A stretch of DNA of 24,112 nt, taken from assembly GCA_049301135.1 (NCBI GenBank), contig JBAQKP010000138.1, positions 1 to 24,112 of the forward strand, read 5' to 3'. Both the position numbers and the translations under genes were made by a program. The notes beneath the pieces are model-generated. The model had not been told where the DNA came from, did not search any database, and saw only the letters and a program-made list of their open reading frames with translations. Source of the DNA: JAYXXU01 sp049301135 (GTDB lineage: Bacteria; Pseudomonadota; Gammaproteobacteria; Pseudomonadales; Moraxellaceae). Positions 23,845 to 24,112 of the stretch are shown here, one piece after another (position 1 is the stretch's first letter; each line of letters opens with the position of its first letter).

Positions 23845-23872
23845 TTGGCTTATTGCGAATCTTGGTTAGAAT
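23845..23872 (+). promoter_or_regulatory. Candidate promoter for paralogue 4
   Basis: TTGGCT (23845-23850), 16 bases and TAGAAT (23867-23872) lie about 44 bases before the ATG at 23916. A perfect TTGACA at 23832 is close by but has no matching -10. Confidence 0.45.
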
Positions 23873-23915
23873 AGTAGCTCTAATCCCCGATCCATCGACA
23901 GTTAGGATGATGCTG

Positions 23916-24112
23916 ATGAAAACCAAAATTGCCATGGCCATGGCAGCTGCCACCCTCGCCGTATCTGCCAATAATGCGCAAGCACAGGTCGTCTGTGTAT
24001 TCGACTTGCTAGGTACTTCTGGCGATGTCTACACTATGATGAAAGACTATGCTTTGGCTGCCAATGGATGGGGTGCGAAAGTGACCTTGAAGCCATATAC
24101 CGATGAGCGTGT
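23916..24112 (+). CDS. Putative solute-binding protein, tandem paralogue 4, 5' part
   Basis: The first 65 codons of a fourth copy, cut by the window edge. A signal peptide (MKTKIAMAMAAATLAVSANN to AQA) leads into VVCVFDLLGTSGDVYTMMKD, the YALAANGWGAK segment and PYTDERV, all matching copies 1-3. No stop or shift occurs in the visible part, including the position where copy 3 carries TAA. ATG codons at 23907 and 23910 are in frame, but AGGA at 23904-23907 favours 23916. Confidence 0.87.
   Translation, partial: MKTKIAMAMAAATLAVSANNAQAQVVCVFDLLGTSGDVYTMMKDYALAANGWGAKVTLKPYTDER

Noticed and set aside
1..24112. CRISPR array, tRNA/rRNA genes, insertion sequences, prophage or toxin-antitoxin pair
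   Set aside because: No regularly spaced direct repeats, no tRNA-like or rRNA sequences, and no transposase, integrase or toxin-like frames were seen on either strand.

Overview
The window is a chromosomal replication-origin region from a gammaproteobacterium, probably of the Pseudomonadales and closest in feel to Moraxellaceae (Acinetobacter relatives). The evidence is the divergent layout rpmH-rnpA-yidD-yidC and mnmE on the left of the origin against dnaA-dnaN-recF-gyrB on the right, an Acinetobacter-like DnaA N-terminus, and a tandem array of a secreted protein family that I recall mainly from Acinetobacter-type genomes. The family assignment is inference; base composition is mid-range rather than the low GC usual for Acinetobacter itself.

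Left arm (1-10373). The 3' end of argA is followed by a Mip/FkpA-like peptidyl-prolyl isomerase, an Ala/Glu-rich helical phasin-like protein, the purE-purK operon, a small DUF486-type membrane protein, mpl (cell-wall recycling), a small YeaQ/GlsB-type membrane protein, mnmE, yidC, yidD, rnpA and rpmH. The last five read leftward, away from the origin. A perfect TTGACA-17-TAAAAT promoter drives rpmH, and a strong terminator separates yidC from mnmE.

Origin (about 10440-11160). Nine exact DnaA boxes (TTATCCACA) and three one-mismatch boxes surround very AT-rich DNA. A perfect 13-bp inverted repeat lies directly beside a good dnaA promoter.

Right arm (11161-20171). dnaA, dnaN, recF and gyrB run rightward. 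recF is broken by a -1 frameshift at a run of eight A, which is also a textbook A-AAA-AAA slippery sequence. Two ParB-binding centromere sites (parS) are visible: a perfect palindrome at 18117-18132 and a one-base variant inside the end of recF at 14752-14767. A small unrecognised gene on the minus strand (17505-17939) carries a single in-frame TAA. A YheS-type ABC-F ATPase gene follows.

Right end (20342-24112). Four tandem paralogues encode secreted, putative solute-binding proteins, the last cut by the window edge. Copies 2 and 3 each contain exactly one in-frame TAA and are otherwise intact. With the small gene above, three non-essential genes are interrupted by a lone UAA, and recF by a lone indel. 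This pattern is the most unusual thing in the window. Recent gene decay or sequence error is the conservative reading; recoding is the exciting but unproven one. I see no tRNA, rRNA, CRISPR array, insertion sequence or prophage.
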